The notes under the pieces are model-generated. The model saw nothing but the letters and a program-made list of their open reading frames with translations. It did not search any database and was not told the DNA's origin. A program made the translations under genes and the position numbers. A stretch of DNA of 64,000 nt from Prostheceraeus crozeri (taxonomy: Eukaryota > Platyhelminthes > Polycladida > Euryleptidae): the NCBI GenBank assembly GCA_907163375.1, contig CAJQUW010005287.1, positions 124,001-188,000 of the forward strand, given 5' to 3'. Shown in pieces: positions 38,880-50,200 of this stretch. Each line of letters opens with the position of its first letter. Position 1 is the first letter of the stretch.

Positions 38880-40360
38880 TTATACGGTAGTGTGTTAGTA
38901 GATTTCAATCACTGAAAAAGGAAGATGAGAATCATTTCATTTGTCTCATCAACGTTTATCATGGGAGCAATCATTGAAGGGGCATCTAATGAATTACATT
39001 TCACTCTACTCCATATCATAAAGACTAACCTTTGTCGAATGGCTGAAGTACTCTGACCTGGCGAGAGAAAACGTCACGTTGAGTATGAAGTCGAATGCCC
39101 AACATGAGCAACGGCTCAGAGGTTTCGGTCTAACAAACGACGAACAACCCGTGCAACGCAATCCCTCTACGGCAGTACCCGCCGTCCCGAAGGAACGCTC
39201 GAGCAAAGGAGGTATTACAGCGATGATGTGCTTTATGAGCAGAAGTGAATCTCTTGATAGCAAGAGACTATTCAACTAGATAGCAAGTCAAAACAACCTG
39301 ATAGCAGGACAAATGTATAGTCAGTAATTTACACTTAGTGAGGAATGATAGATTTGAGTGTAGTGAGTGGCACTCGATCCCGTCGACAGCCCGAAGGCCT
39401 TGTACTGATCACTAGGGAAGTGAGAGATCTTCCCCGATACCCGCTCTTTACAGCTGAAGACATCATTGTCACTGCCCCGAAGTGGTAACAGCAACGCCGA
39501 GTCAAAGGTAGTGAACAGTAGCTGGGATCTAACCCCTCAAAGCTGCCTTAGTCTTAGTTAAATTTGAAATCTGATAGCAGATTTGAACTCAGCATACTTG
39601 AAAACCTTGAGGAAACATCCCAAGTTATTGCTTTGATCAGCTTGATAGCAAGCCGTAGAGAGCTTGATTCACCAGCGTTTTGCAATGGAGATGTTTAGAG
39701 GCCACCCATGACAAGATAGCTAAGACTCAACCGATTGGCGTTCAAAGTGCTACGTTGAGAGCTGTGTCAAATGCCCAACATGAGACATGAGTTGTCCCAG
39801 CGGTTACGGTCTCAAATATGACACATTCCCTTGCCACACTTATCACTACGGCATCGTCCGCCGTCCCGAAGGAACACCCTGTCAGTGGAATATTACAGCA
39901 AAACTCTCCGTGTCTTGCTCGCTTTCAGTGAAAAGCCGCTTATAGCATGAGAAGACTGGCTCAGACATCATTAAAAATGCTCTCATTGACTTCAGCAGGG
40001 TCGAAAACCCCAGAATACCTCCAAAACTAGTGAATTTAAATTTTTCAACTTTTTAGCACTACTTATGAAACTTTATAAGTAGTCTATCACTTAGGGCAGG
40101 TCAATAGCGACCGAACCTTTTTTGAATCAAGTCAAACGGACTTGTAGAAGCAAAGTTACAAGCCTTTAAAGTTTTGGAGTCTTTTATGGCCTGGAGACGA
40201 AGGCCATCTCCTGGCAAACCTCTAAGTCTGACGCCTTAGCTGATATCAGCAATGAAATTTTCTAAGTCGGTTTCTTACAGAAACTCGGGATTTGGAATGT
40301 CCGAAGCTATCATCGGAGCTCAGAGAGACGACCTACCTCTGACAATCGTTCTCCTCTAAA
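38880..40360 (-). ncRNA. Hairpin-dense block, right-arm copy
   Basis: Mirror of 24,290-25,780, with the CTAT-loop hairpins (seen here as ATAG loops), the UUCG hairpins and the two ~170-nt modules. A mirrored TATA box lies at 40,385-40,392. Confidence 0.45.
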
Positions 40361-40384
40361 TGACAAGTCTCTCTCGGTTCCCAG

Positions 40385-40392
40385 CTTATATA
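40385..40392 (-). promoter_or_regulatory. TATA box of the hairpin block, right arm
   Basis: CTTATATA, mirror of 24,259-24,266. Confidence 0.4.
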
Positions 40393-42165
40393 GTGTGTGG
40401 CGATCAGCTGATGACGTAATACCCATCATCCAAACACTAAAAAACCCGTCTATCTCCGGTTCTAGTGCTCCGATTGAGCTGGAAATACACCATTTCCATG
40501 TAGAATTTGACGCTGAATCCGAATCTGGCCTCCGTTTTCCCATCCGATGCTTCGTTTTGGCTCTACAGTAGGCAGCCATCGCAAAAATTCTAACTGTCGT
40601 TTTTCGCCAATGTCCCAAAATCTTAAATGGCGTCTCACATCTAAGCGAAGACAGATAGGAACAAGCCGATTCTTTCACTGAATGTGTCTCACTCTTAGCT
40701 TTCAAACGAGCTATCGCACGACAAAATCCGTCCACTGGAAGCCAAAATCGAAGCAAGCTGTCCAGAGGGGGGGGGACGTCAGCGAAAATTTTTTCTCTCC
40801 GATTGACTTGAAACTCACCATACCGATGCAGAATTTCACGCTGAATCCGAATCTGGCCTCCGTTTTCTCATCCGATGCTTAGTTTGGGCGCTACACACCA
40901 AAACGTCCCAAATTCTAACTCTGTCGTTTTTTCGAAAAATGTTGAAAATTTTTTCTCTCCGATTGACTTGAAACTCACCATACAGATAGAGAATTTCACG
41001 CTGATTCCAAATCTGAAATCCGTTTTCCCATCCGATGCTTCGTTTTGAAGCTACAGCCCAAAACGTCCCAAATTCTAACTCTTGTCATTTTTCGCCAATG
41101 TCCCAAAATCTTAAATGGCGTCTCACATCTAAACGAAGACAGATAGGAACAAGCCGATTCTTTCACTGAATTTGTCTCACTCTTAGCTTTCAAACGAGCT
41201 ATCGCACGACAAAATCCGTCCACTGGAAGCCAAAATCGAAGCAAGCTGTCCAGAGGGGGGGACGTCAGTGAAATTTCAAAATTTGATGAAAAATGTTTTG
41301 GTGACGGTCCCAGGTCGAAATTCCACACTTTGGAAAATTTTCAAAATTTTACCCATACAAAGTCACTCTGACACTTAGGATTTTTTCAGGTGAGCGAGCT
41401 CCGACCTAAAATCTTGTAACCGCTCTAACTTTTGAACGAAGACAGATAGGAACAAGCCGATTCTTTCACTGAATTTGTCTCACTCTTAGCTTTCAAACGA
41501 GCTATCGCACGACAAAATCCGTCCACTGGAAGCCAAAATCGAAGCAAGCTGTCCAGAGGGGGGGGGGACGTCAGCCGAAAATTTTTTCTCTCCGATTGAC
41601 TTGAAACTCACCATAGCGATGCAGAATTTCACGCTGAATCCGAATCTGACCTCCGTTTTCTCATCCGATGCTTCGTTTTGACGCTACACACCAAAACGTC
41701 CCAAATTCTAACTCTGTCGCTTTTCGAAAAATGTTGAAAATTTTTTCTCACCGATTGCCTTGAAACTCACCATACCGATGCAGAATTTCACGCTGAATAC
41801 GAATCCGACCTCCGTTTTCTCATCCGACCACTCCTTCCACTCGAAACAACCCATTTTACAACCCAACATTCAGCAGATTGCACGAAAAACATCACACACT
41901 ATAGCCTCAAGACTAATCCTGGCGGTCGCCCAAGTTCACCACGACACTCTATCGTTTCAGAGGGGGGGGGGACGTCAGCGAACAGTTTGTGAACCCACCT
42001 GGTCGGCACACCACGACAGACTACAACCTCTGTCGTTCCAGAGGGGGGGGACTCAGACCCGAAACACCACGGCGGCCGACCACGACACTCTGCCGTTCCA
42101 GAGGGGGGGACGTCAGCGATGGCGGCCATCTTGCGCTATCTGGTGTTCGCCGTTTTCTTACTACT
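40393..42165 (-). repeat. Outer poly-C repeats, right arm
   Basis: G-run anchors (poly-C on the - strand) occur near 40,767, 41,257, 41,557, 41,962, 42,042 and 42,102, mirroring the left outer region but with the 300-bp array cut down to about one unit. Right terminus CTTACTACT at 42,157-42,165. Confidence 0.8.
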
Positions 42166-42171
42166 TATGAG
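42166..42171. other. Right 6-bp target duplication of the palindromic element (TATGAG)
   Basis: Matches 19,792-19,797 exactly. Confidence 0.9.
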
Positions 42172-44684
42172 TTGACTGTGAAGAGTGATGCTAAACCGAG
42201 ACATATTCCTCCGAGACGTGTCCCTCCTGCTATGATTGAAGGCATTAAAAAAGAACTTGATAAAATGATGAGTGATGGCATTATTATTCCTGCGGAAACT
42301 TCACAATGGAGCTCGCCGATTGTACCTGTTTTGAAAAAGAATAGTGAGATTCGAATTTGTACTGATTTCAGATACGTAAACAGTGTGATTGAGCGAAAGT
42401 ATTATCAGATACCTACTCTTGAAGAGATACTGATGCAGTTGAATGGTGCAAAATTTTTCTCTTGTTTAGATGCTAGAAATGGCTATAAATTTCTGTTAGT
42501 AAAAGTTCTCAAAAGTTCTTGGTTTTTAGTACTCCAGTTGGAAGTTTTCAATATACTCGTCTTTCGTTCGGAATTTCCACTGGTCCGGAAATTTTTCAGA
42601 AAGTTATACAGCACTTGGTGCAAGATCTTCAAGGTGTGATTGTATATTTTGATGATATCTTGATTTTTGCTGAGACTGAGGAAGACCACAAAAAGAGGCT
42701 TTATGCTGTTCTCAACAGACTGAATGAGAAAGGTTTGAGATTGAATGGTGAGAAATGCCAGTTTCACAAAAAGGAAATAGAGTTTCTAGGTCACAATTTG
42801 ACAGCTGAAGGAGTGAAACCGCTTGAAAGCAAAATCGCTGCGATTCTGAATTTTCCCAAACCTGTTAATGAGTCTGAGCTTCGTTCGTTTATTGGGCTGA
42901 CTGAGTATGCTGCTCACCGCTTTGTACCCAACTTCTCAAGTTATGCAGCTCCTCTGTATGACATGTTGAAACTGAAGGAATTTTCTTGGACTGATGATTC
43001 AAGTAAGGCTTTCAATAAGATAAAGCAAGTTGTCCAAAGCATTGAACCTTTGAAATTTTTTAACTTGTCTGAGAAGTCTGTAGTCAGAACTGATGCATCC
43101 GGTGTTGGATTAGGTGCCGTGTTACTCCAAGGTGACAAGCCCATTCTTTCTCCGTCTAGAAAGCTCACTGACGTGGAAAAGCGTCATTCTCAATTAGAGC
43201 GTGAATTTTTAGGAATTCTCTTTGCTGTTACGCGTTTCAGGACTTTCCTTTTTGGAAGCAAGTTCGTAGTGGAGACAGACAACAAACCGATTGTTTCGTT
43301 TTTTGAGAAGGATGTTGATAAATTACCGTTACGGGTACAACGTTGGATTTTACATCTACAGTCTTATCACTTCGATGCTCATCATATACCTGCGAGTGAG
43401 AATAAAATTGCTGATATTCTGTCCAGATGTCCGTCTGACGACCCAAGTTCTTGTCTTGAGGATACCTCATTGTCTGTTTGCTTGATTTTGAAAAACCTGC
43501 CTGTTACAACAGATGATCTTGTGCTCGCAACTGAAAAAGATGCCGAATTGATCGAAATTAAATCAAAATTGCAGAAAATGACTGATTGGGGTAGGAACTC
43601 ATCCATAAATTTGCGTCAGTACTTCCATATTCGGAATGAGCTGTATGTTTCTGATGAAGGCTTAGTGATGCATGGAAACAGAATTGTTGTGCCACAAGCA
43701 CTCAGAGACAGAATTTTGCTCCAAGCTCATGAAGGACATGTAGGTTCAACGAAAATGAAGGAAGTTCTCCGTTCTTATTTTTATTGGCCTAAGATGACCA
43801 AGGAAATTGATGAAAAGTCAAGAGTTTGTGAACATTGCGTCAAGTTTTCCAACTGTAATACGCCTGCTCCGATGGTTTCTGTAGCTGAACAAGTAAATGG
43901 TATTTGGGATGTGGTCGCTATTGACTTCGTAGGGCCTTCTTCAAGACTTCATGGCAAAACCTATCTTTCTGTCATAGATGCATGTTCTCGTTTTCCGTTC
44001 TTGATTGAAGTGACTTCCACATCGGCTTCGCAAACTATTAGTGGACTGAGATCTTTGTTCTCTACTGTGGGACTTCCCAAAGTTATCCTGAGTGACAATG
44101 GTTCGGCATTCACCAGCCAAGAATTTGATGATTTCTTGTCAAAATGTGGGATTCATCACAAGCGGTCAAGCCCATATTACCCACAAGGTAATGCTATAAT
44201 AGAGCGATTTCATGGTACTTTGAAGAATCGACTCGATAAGCTCTTAGATGAAGGAGTGTTGCATTCTGCTGCCTTGCAGCAAGTGATGTTTGACATACGA
44301 AGTACTCCTAACGAATCGACAGGGAAGCCTCCATTTACTTTGTTCTACAATCGTGAAATGTCTACTAAGGGGAGTTTGATTAGTGAGACTGCAGTCAGGA
44401 CTAAACCTAGATGTTTGTCTGATCAGTATGAAAGAAGTCAAAAGCGAGTAGGATGTTTAGAGTTTGACGTTGGTGAAAGAGTTGTGCTGAGAAGAGGAAA
44501 TACAAGCAAATTTACTATTCCTGCTGTTGTTATAGGGAAGAAAGGTCATGGTGCGTATGAATGCAAGATTTGTAGTGATGGTAGATTGACTGTGGTGAAT
44601 CAGAGATTTATGAAACGCATGAAATGGAGTAATGCACTGAACACTGATTTTGATCGGTTATGGGAGTGTTTCTTTAAATTGTAA
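42172..44684 (+). pseudogene. pol: Gypsy pol: reverse transcriptase, RNase H, integrase
   Basis: The first frame (42,172 to about 42,495) carries the RT fingers/palm start (PRRVPP, SQWSSPIVPVLKK, FSCLDARNGY). A frameshift near 42,500 moves to a frame open from 42,519 to 44,684. In that 721-residue frame: RT active site YFDD at 43-46; RNase H with TDAS at 191 and ETDNKP at 252; integrase zinc domain His404, His407, Cys437, Cys440; catalytic Asp469, Asp526 and Glu562 (D-x35-E). Domain order RT-RH-IN places it in Ty3/gypsy. Apart from the early frameshift and the palindrome insertion, the catalytic residues are intact. Confidence 0.9.
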
Positions 44685-44845
44685 TAGTGAAGTCCGCCGC
44701 AGTGTATCCAATGATTTATTACGGAACAATGAGCATCACTCAAGAACTCAACGTGATTTTAATCTTCGACCTAAGCGAACTGATCCTGCGAAATACCGTG
44801 TGTGATTCTATTTGAAATATGTATGTCATGTGATTGTAATTCACC

Positions 44846-44855
44846 AGGGGGAGAA
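44846..44855 (+). promoter_or_regulatory. Polypurine tract of gypsy
   Basis: AGGGGGAGAA lies directly against the 3' LTR, where plus-strand DNA synthesis is primed. Confidence 0.8.
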
Positions 44856-44996
44856 TGTGGTGCTTCGTTGTTTATTCTTATCAATAATTGCCACTTTAGT
44901 AGAGTCTGTGTTTATATGCAAGTAATAACAAATAAACGAAAGTATCAGAAGCGTAACGTGCTCTCCCTCATTATTAAGCATTGTTGAAGTACAACA
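44856..44996 (+). repeat. 3' LTR of gypsy (141 bp)
   Basis: Gap-free match to 18,303-18,443 with 5 differences, followed by AGAAA (44,997-45,001). Confidence 0.95.
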
Positions 44997-45368
44997 AGAA
45001 AGTAATATTAAAATTTTTGATTGTTCTGTAATTTTTTTAAAAAGTTTTGCTATATTTACTTCTAGCTCTCTATCCCTTTTATCAAGTTTTAATAATTTTT
45101 CGTTTATTGATTTGTCATTAAGTTTAAGCAACTTTAATTCATTCATCAGTGGAACCAAAACATCATTTATATATTTTTCTTTTAAGTCATTGATTTGTGT
45201 ATCAACATATTGTTTATTCGTTAACTCTGTATTTTGTTGCGGAAGAATAGAAAGATGTAATGGGCCAGATAAAACGTCTCCAGTTTTCATGATATAATTT
45301 TCTATTTCTATTTCTGATTCACGATTATTCGGGATATATGCACCTCCACCAACATTTGGTAACATCAT
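44997..45368 (-). pseudogene. Fibre-like gene, N-terminal part, cut by gypsy
   Basis: Starts at ATG 45,368 after a TTAAAAAATG context. Residues ~25-60 contain a TGDVLSGPLHLS motif followed by TNKQYVDTQI, which resembles the repeat found in phage tail-fibre proteins (T-G-x-x-x-G-x-L ... KQYVD). The rest is Lys/Leu-rich coiled coil up to the gypsy junction, and the gene continues at 18,302 downwards. A fibre or spike role is plausible but inferred. It diverges from the + strand genes at 45,415 with only 46 nt between. Confidence 0.6.
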
Positions 45369-45414
45369 TTTTTAACAATAAAAAGGTAATTTTTTCTCAC
45401 ATAAAAATAAAAAA

Positions 45415-45525
45415 ATGAAAATGAGTCAAATGTACCAAATTATGAATCCTAAGTCAGCGTTCTATGATAGTAAATATCAGTGTACGGATTGTTTAAAAGC
45501 AAAAGTAATGTGTTTAGGTTGTTGA
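45415..45525 (+). CDS. 36-aa protein with two Cys pairs
   Basis: ATG in the AAAAAATG context, ending TGA 45,523-45,525. The C-terminal half reads YQCTDCLKAKVMCLGC, giving C-x2-C-x6-C-x2-C, a compact zinc-ribbon-like spacing. It lies 21 nt upstream of the next gene on the same strand. It is too short to assign, but size, context and Cys spacing favour a real gene. Confidence 0.45.
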   Translation: MKMSQMYQIMNPKSAFYDSKYQCTDCLKAKVMCLGC

Positions 45526-45546
45526 AAAATTATATTGAAGAAAAAA

Positions 45547-47055
45547 ATGGAAAACGGCAATTTAGAAAAATTACATTCGCCCGTATCATCCTGTTCTCAT
45601 TCGACGAGATCATCGGGATTTGAAAATAAATGTTTTGATAATAATAATAATCCATGTTAATCTTTTGTTTGAATTACAAGCTGAAATATTTAAAGAACAG
45701 ACTAAAGGTTTACCTAACATTGAAACAAATTATTGTTTATTTCCAGGTGATCCATTTATAAAATTTATGGATATTGTAAGTAAATATAATGATGTTGCAT
45801 ATGTAGAACTGAATAAAGAAAATATGGTTATCATAGGGTATAATAGTGTATATGGGTTTATTAGAGTGGTTTTACCAATTAGTAATACTGATTGGATTGA
45901 AACAAAAATTATCAATTATATCAACGTTAGAGAATTAGTAAAAAAATTAAAATCTTTCTCAAAATCTAAAATTAGATTATTTGTAGACGAATTAAATCAA
46001 TATAATATTCATATTGAAAGTAAAAAACATAATGATGAATTATTATGTCAAGTATATTATAGAGATACTGTTTATAAAAGAGAAATGGTAGTAATGCCCC
46101 AAAGATATGATAATGACAAATATGTGGGATTCTATTCTAATTTAAACATTAATTTATTAAAATCATATATAAATAGTTTAGCACAACAAGAAAAAAATTA
46201 TATGTGGACAACACCTTATAATATTAACAATGTCCATAATCATAATCATGATCATAATCATAATCAAATTAATTCTGTGAATCATATTGAAGAATCTGAT
46301 AATAAGGATGATAATAATGATGATAGTAATGATGATAATAATGATTCTAATACTACATATAATCAAAATTGATCTAAATTTCATTTTTTAACAATTGAAA
46401 ATAATAATGATGGCATAGTTGAAGATGCTATTAGACAACTATGTGTTGGGTCTACAAAATTTAAATTAGGATTCACATCTAATCAATTTAAAATTTTATC
46501 ATCTTTAATAAAAACTAAAAATGATTCAGATTATGGTGGTGTTATTAAATTTTCCAATAGAGATCAAAGACCAATATTTTTCTCTATTATATTATTATCA
46601 GAAAATAAATATAATTTGGAATTAGATATTCCTATCAGGGAATGGCATCCTATACCAAAAAGTGTAATTTATGATGTTGATGAAGAATCAAAAATAAATT
46701 AAAATTATCTTTTAATAAGACTTTATATGATAAAGAAAATAAAATAACTAAGGAACGTGATATTATACGTGAAATATTTCATTATCTTCCTAATTATTAT
46801 TCTAGTCATGAAAATAATGTTACAAAAGAAATTTATACTGATTCAAATAAAGAAGTCTATTATTGTATTTCACATCATGATAAAACGGTAATTCATTTCT
46901 TATATTTAAATTTCGGGGAATATAAAGATACTATCCCTTATTTTAAAGAAATTAATGATATTAAAGAATTTGATGTTGAACTTTTAGAAATTGTAAAAAA
47001 ACGATTAGAAACTAAATATAAGGTTCATAAATTTTTAGATGTAATAAATTTTTAG
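45547..47055 (+). pseudogene. Unknown gene upstream of DNA polymerase B, broken
   Basis: ATG 45,547 opens MENGNLEKLHSP; a frameshift near 45,650 leads into a 250-residue frame up to TGA 46,370-46,372. The same frame continues to 46,702, then a shift at an A/T-rich run leads to a last segment ending TAG 47,053-47,055. The middle has FPGDPFIKFMDIV, then alternating strands, a His/Asn stretch (VHNHNHDHNHNQ) and an Asp/Asn-rich linker, then a second domain-like half. The pattern of two beta-rich halves around a linker could suit a sliding-clamp fold, but that is a guess. Family not recognised. Confidence 0.4.
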
Positions 47056-47272
47056 ATGTAATAAAATTTTCATATGTAATAAGTTCTTAGATGTAATAAA
47101 AAAATTATCATTCCCACGAGTCATCATTTGATATTAGAATGTCTATATCTAAAATTAAAACTCAAATTTTTTCTTTAAAAAACAAATAATAGAAAATACC
47201 AAGTTTTAGTGTGTCTTATATAAAAGACAGTTACAAACAAAAAGAAGCTATCAATCTCATTTAAAAAGTAAA
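47056..47272. promoter_or_regulatory. Leader of the polymerase gene with TATA box
   Basis: TATATAAA at 47,217-47,224 lies 48 nt before ATG 47,273. The start of the interval has three near-repeats of TTTTTAGATGTAATAA. No gene in this stretch. Confidence 0.5.
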
Positions 47273-50200
47273 ATGCATTTACAAAATGTAGATCGAGCTG
47301 ATGAGGGAAATATTTCAAAATTAAATAATCACAAAAACTATCTAGATACATTACCTACTGATATAAAAGTTAAAAAAATATTTGATGATTATTCACATTC
47401 GGAATATAAAAAAGTTTTTAATAGTGAAGATTTTTTTGGGGAAATCGAAGGTTCTAGTACTTCGCCCGAAGGTTCTAGTACTTCGCCCGAAACAGATAAA
47501 AGATATTTATTCAATGAAACTGGCAAAACCGACGAAGCTGTAACAGATATAAAATATTTATTTGATGAGTCTGTTGAACATAATGAAACCGATGAAACTT
47601 TTTATGATGTATTAACAAACTTTTATAATATATTTAAGAAATCTTTTAAATGTTATATGAATGTAGAAGTACTTTATACAAAAACTGGATCCGATGGAAT
47701 GATTGAAGAAATAATACAAGGACATTTTACACAGACACAAGAAATTCATAATGTAAATGATATACAACCCATATTTGAAACAATGATAAATAAATCAAAA
47801 GATGAAATAACTGAAGCTCAGTTGCGTGAATCTGGTTGGAGATTTATTGCAATACTATCTAAGAAAATAGTAATTGACAAATATAAAAATAATACTGGTG
47901 GTAGCTACATACCCCTTCCTTTCAGTTCTCCACAAATAATCAACATACAGAATGAAGATGAATATTGTTTTCTGTGGAGTGTTATAGCACATTTGCATCC
48001 TGCAAAATATCACAAAGAAAGACTAAGTCATTATAATAAAGAAGAATATATAAATGAATTTGATCTCTCTGATGACTTAGATGAAGGTCCGTATAATTAT
48101 AATAAATTAATGAAGTTTCATAAAGAGAATAAAAATTTAATAGAAGTAAATGTTTTTGAATTAAATGTGAAGTATGTTTCTATTGGTGATGTTACTCCCT
48201 TATATCCCGGAGATATTGAAGTTAATAACATTGTTTATAACAACTTTAAAGATTTTTATTTGAATAACAAAAATTTATGCCAAACAGAAATAGTATACAA
48301 TGAAAGAGGAAATTACATGCATCATAATATTATTTACAAAGGAAATGTAATATGTACTGGAAAATATGAAATTATAAAAGCATTATCACCAATAATAATT
48401 AATCATAATAATTATAAAGGACGTGGATTTCCCTATAAGTATGAAACAGACTATTCATCTCTATCATCAGAATATAGACATAAGTTAGAGATGCTACCGC
48501 AACTATATAAAAAACAATATCAACAAGAATATCAACAAGAGGTACAAATGTTACATAATCAATATCTACAAGAATGTCAACAAGAAGAAACTATATTATT
48601 TCACAAATATATTGAAGACAAAAGGAATCTTGAAGATGAAGAATATTTGAAATTATCATACATAGTCAACCAACAATGTAATTCTCAATTCAATGAACTA
48701 GAATGCCATCCAAAAGATCTACAACAATATAAAGAACATTGTCAACAAAAAAATCTACAAGAATATCATATGAGTAAAAATATATTAAGTAAGGAATATA
48801 TATCATGAACAATATGAAGAACAATGTCGAAAAAATTATGAAGAACAATTTCAAAAAAAATATCAAGAACAATATCAAGAACAGTTAGAAATATTACAAC
48901 AGGAATATCAACAAAAGTTAAAAATGTTAAAGCAGCAGTTAATGCAACCAGCACAAGCGAATATACTCTATTATCAAGGTCATTACATATTGTGTAAAGA
49001 TATTTTTATATTTACAAAAACTTCAGATAATGCAAATTTTCCCTGTCTCCATTGTATGACGAGCTTTCGAACTAAAGAAGAAATGAATAGACATTTGGAG
49101 AATTGTCAACAAAATGAAGCAGTCAGAAACACATTTCCAAAAGATGATTATTTAGAATATAATAAATGGTATTTTAAAAATAAAGTACCCTTTACAATAT
49201 ATTGTGATTTTGAAGCATATAATGTTAACATGACACAAAGTTCTAGTAAGCATTTGCTTCAACAAAAGCCATTATGTTGGGGAATGTACATTCATTCAAA
49301 TTATCCTGAATTATTTAAATCAGAATATTATCAATACTATGGTGAAGATAGTTCAGAAATGTTTATAAAGAAAATAGAAGAATTACAAAAATATTTTTCA
49401 CAATTGCTTAAAACAAATAAACCAGTGCTTCCATTAACGTATGACCAATTAGTACAATTTGATAATGAAAAAAATTGTTATTACTGTGGAAAAGAATTTA
49501 CAACTTATAAAGTAAAAGATCATGATCATCTAAATGGATTATATAGAGGTGCAGCACATAATTCTTGTAATCTTAATGCTAATAAATTTAGATATAACTT
49601 TGTACCTTTATATTTCTACAATGGTTCTAAATATGATTTCCATTTAATAATAAAAGATCTATTCTCATCTGAAAAATTACAACAACTAAGAACAAACGTA
49701 CTATGTAAAACAGAAGAAGAATATTTTTCAATGCAATTTGGTTGTATTAGAATATTAGTTGCATTTAGATTTTTTACTCCTTATTCATTAGTGTTCACGG
49801 GAAAAACTTTGAAACCTGAACAATGTAAAATATTAAATAAATATAATTTAAAACCTTTAAAAGGTATTTTCCCTACGAATATTTAACTGGAGATGTGTAT
49901 AGAATATTATGGAATAGATCCATGTTATACATATAGTACACCAGGTTTAACATGGTTGGCAGGATTAAAACATACAAATGTTAAACTTAAATATTATAAA
50001 GAAATTTCTTATGATAAATTATTACTTTTGGAATCTGGAATTAGAGGTGGTGTTTCATCTGTTCTAGGTAATAGATATGTTAAATGTTATAATAAGAAAG
50101 TAAATCCTGATGATTGCGGTTATTTAAAAATTTCAAATCCAGAAGAAAAAGATCAATTTATAAAATTGTCTAATCAAAATATAGAAGGACTAATATCAAG

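Larger units (their letters stand above)
19798..42165. mobile_element. 22.4-kb end-to-end palindromic element of unknown family
   Basis: The left end reads AGTAGTAAGAAAACGGCG and the right end is its reverse complement. The two arms (12,722 and 9,646 bp) mirror each other over their whole length and meet at 32,519/32,520 without spacer. The 3.08-kb difference equals about ten 300-bp satellite units present only in the left array. Insertion made a 6-bp target duplication. Short AG...CT ends and 6-bp duplications are also Polinton traits, but no Polinton core gene is present; long inverted arms with inner tandem repeats recall foldback elements. Small ORFs include RING-like and exonuclease-like ones. 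Arm differences (for example 3 nt in the exonuclease gene) argue against a simple read artefact. Confidence 0.9.
32520..42165 (-). repeat. Right arm of the palindrome
   Basis: Reverse complement of the left arm with scattered substitutions and indels. It is 3.08 kb shorter because the 300-bp array is reduced to about one unit. All left-arm ORFs have mirror copies here. Confidence 0.9.
18303..44996 (+). mobile_element. Ty3/gypsy LTR retrotransposon with a 22-kb element inside
   Basis: Matching 141-bp LTRs (TG...CA), a 5-bp target duplication AGAAA, a candidate primer site after the 5' LTR, and a polypurine tract before the 3' LTR define the element. Without the inner palindrome it is about 4.3 kb. 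Order: gag with zinc knuckles, aspartic protease, reverse transcriptase, RNase H, integrase; no env seen. It lies inside the provirus coiled-coil gene. LTRs differ at 5 of 141 positions (about 3.5%), so it is old enough to have drifted. The pol gene has frameshifts near 19,545 and 42,500 besides the palindrome. Confidence 0.95.

Noticed and set aside
19798..42165. Palindrome as a pure sequencing fold-back artefact
   Set aside because: Arms differ by substitutions, indels and a 3-kb array, and the outer ends have an exact target duplication that restores pol; an artefact would give neither. Still needs read support.
19798..42165. Polinton assignment from AG...CT ends and 6-bp duplication
   Set aside because: No polymerase, integrase, ATPase, protease or capsid gene inside; the end features alone are not enough.
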